In this document: one piece after another, positions 14,263-14,302 of the stretch
Position numbering within the stretch: position 1 is the first letter of the stretch
How the letters are laid out: each line of letters starts with the position of its first letter
DNA from: JALZHR01 sp036389695
GTDB taxonomy: Bacteria > Acidobacteriota > Blastocatellia > Pyrinomonadales > Pyrinomonadaceae
Direction: 5' to 3'
Length of the DNA: 14,302 nt
Assembly: GCA_036389695.1 (NCBI GenBank)
Contig: DASVWG010000299.1
Span: forward strand, 1-14,302
Notes under the pieces: generated by a model
Databases searched by the model: none
Seen by the model: only the letters and a program-made list of their open reading frames with translations
What the model was told of the DNA's origin: nothing
Made by a program: the position numbers and the translations under genes

Positions 14263-14302
14263 AATAGCTTGGATTTTCTATTTTCGATGCATTATTCGCT
14301 TT

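Overview
The window looks like chromosomal DNA of an Acidobacteriota member, most likely class Blastocatellia. That placement is an inference. It rests on a very large Oar-type TonB-dependent receptor with an N-terminal carboxypeptidase-regulatory-like domain, an FHA-GAF-sigma54 activator, a Tat-exported haloperoxidase, roughly even GC in genes with AT-rich spacers, and spacers holding 'CAGGATG' and 'AACACAGAG' type repeats. No mobile element, CRISPR array, rRNA or tRNA was recognised.

The left part is transcribed rightward. Positions 1-182 hold two adjacent dyads (TGTCA-N4-TGACA) ahead of an FHA-GAF-AAA+-Fis-type sigma-54 activator (183-2093). A 663-bp spacer with three related direct repeats and a plausible sigma-70-type promoter leads to a 1255-residue outer-membrane receptor (2757-6524), closed by a terminator at 6583-6608. 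A 957-bp gap follows (6525-7481) without a convincing protein gene. It is rich in structure: a promoter-like site, a rightward terminator at 7007-7044, a leftward terminator at 7074-7113, and a bulged stem-loop at 7131-7191. Together these suggest two converging non-coding transcripts. After the gap, a strong Shine-Dalgarno introduces a Tat-exported vanadium haloperoxidase (7482-9443).

The right part is transcribed leftward. From upstream to downstream it holds a PlsC-like acyltransferase (14187-13510), a protein with an Mrr-N-like winged helix and a possible PD-(D/E)XK domain (13461-12760), MutS (12552-9958) and a small GlsB/YeaQ-type membrane protein (9897-9577). The two halves meet at a two-tier palindrome (9478-9560) that probably terminates both directions. 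Three repeat loci punctuate this part: a 155-bp imperfect inverted repeat before mutS and AATCGNN heptamer tracts on both sides of the acyltransferase.

The genes do not form one pathway. The receptor and haloperoxidase act in the envelope or periplasm, the activator controls unknown targets, and MutS is housekeeping. The best leads are the hidden leftward small RNA, the orphan winged-helix/nuclease-like protein, the alanine at a conserved serine position of the haloperoxidase, and the dyads before the activator.
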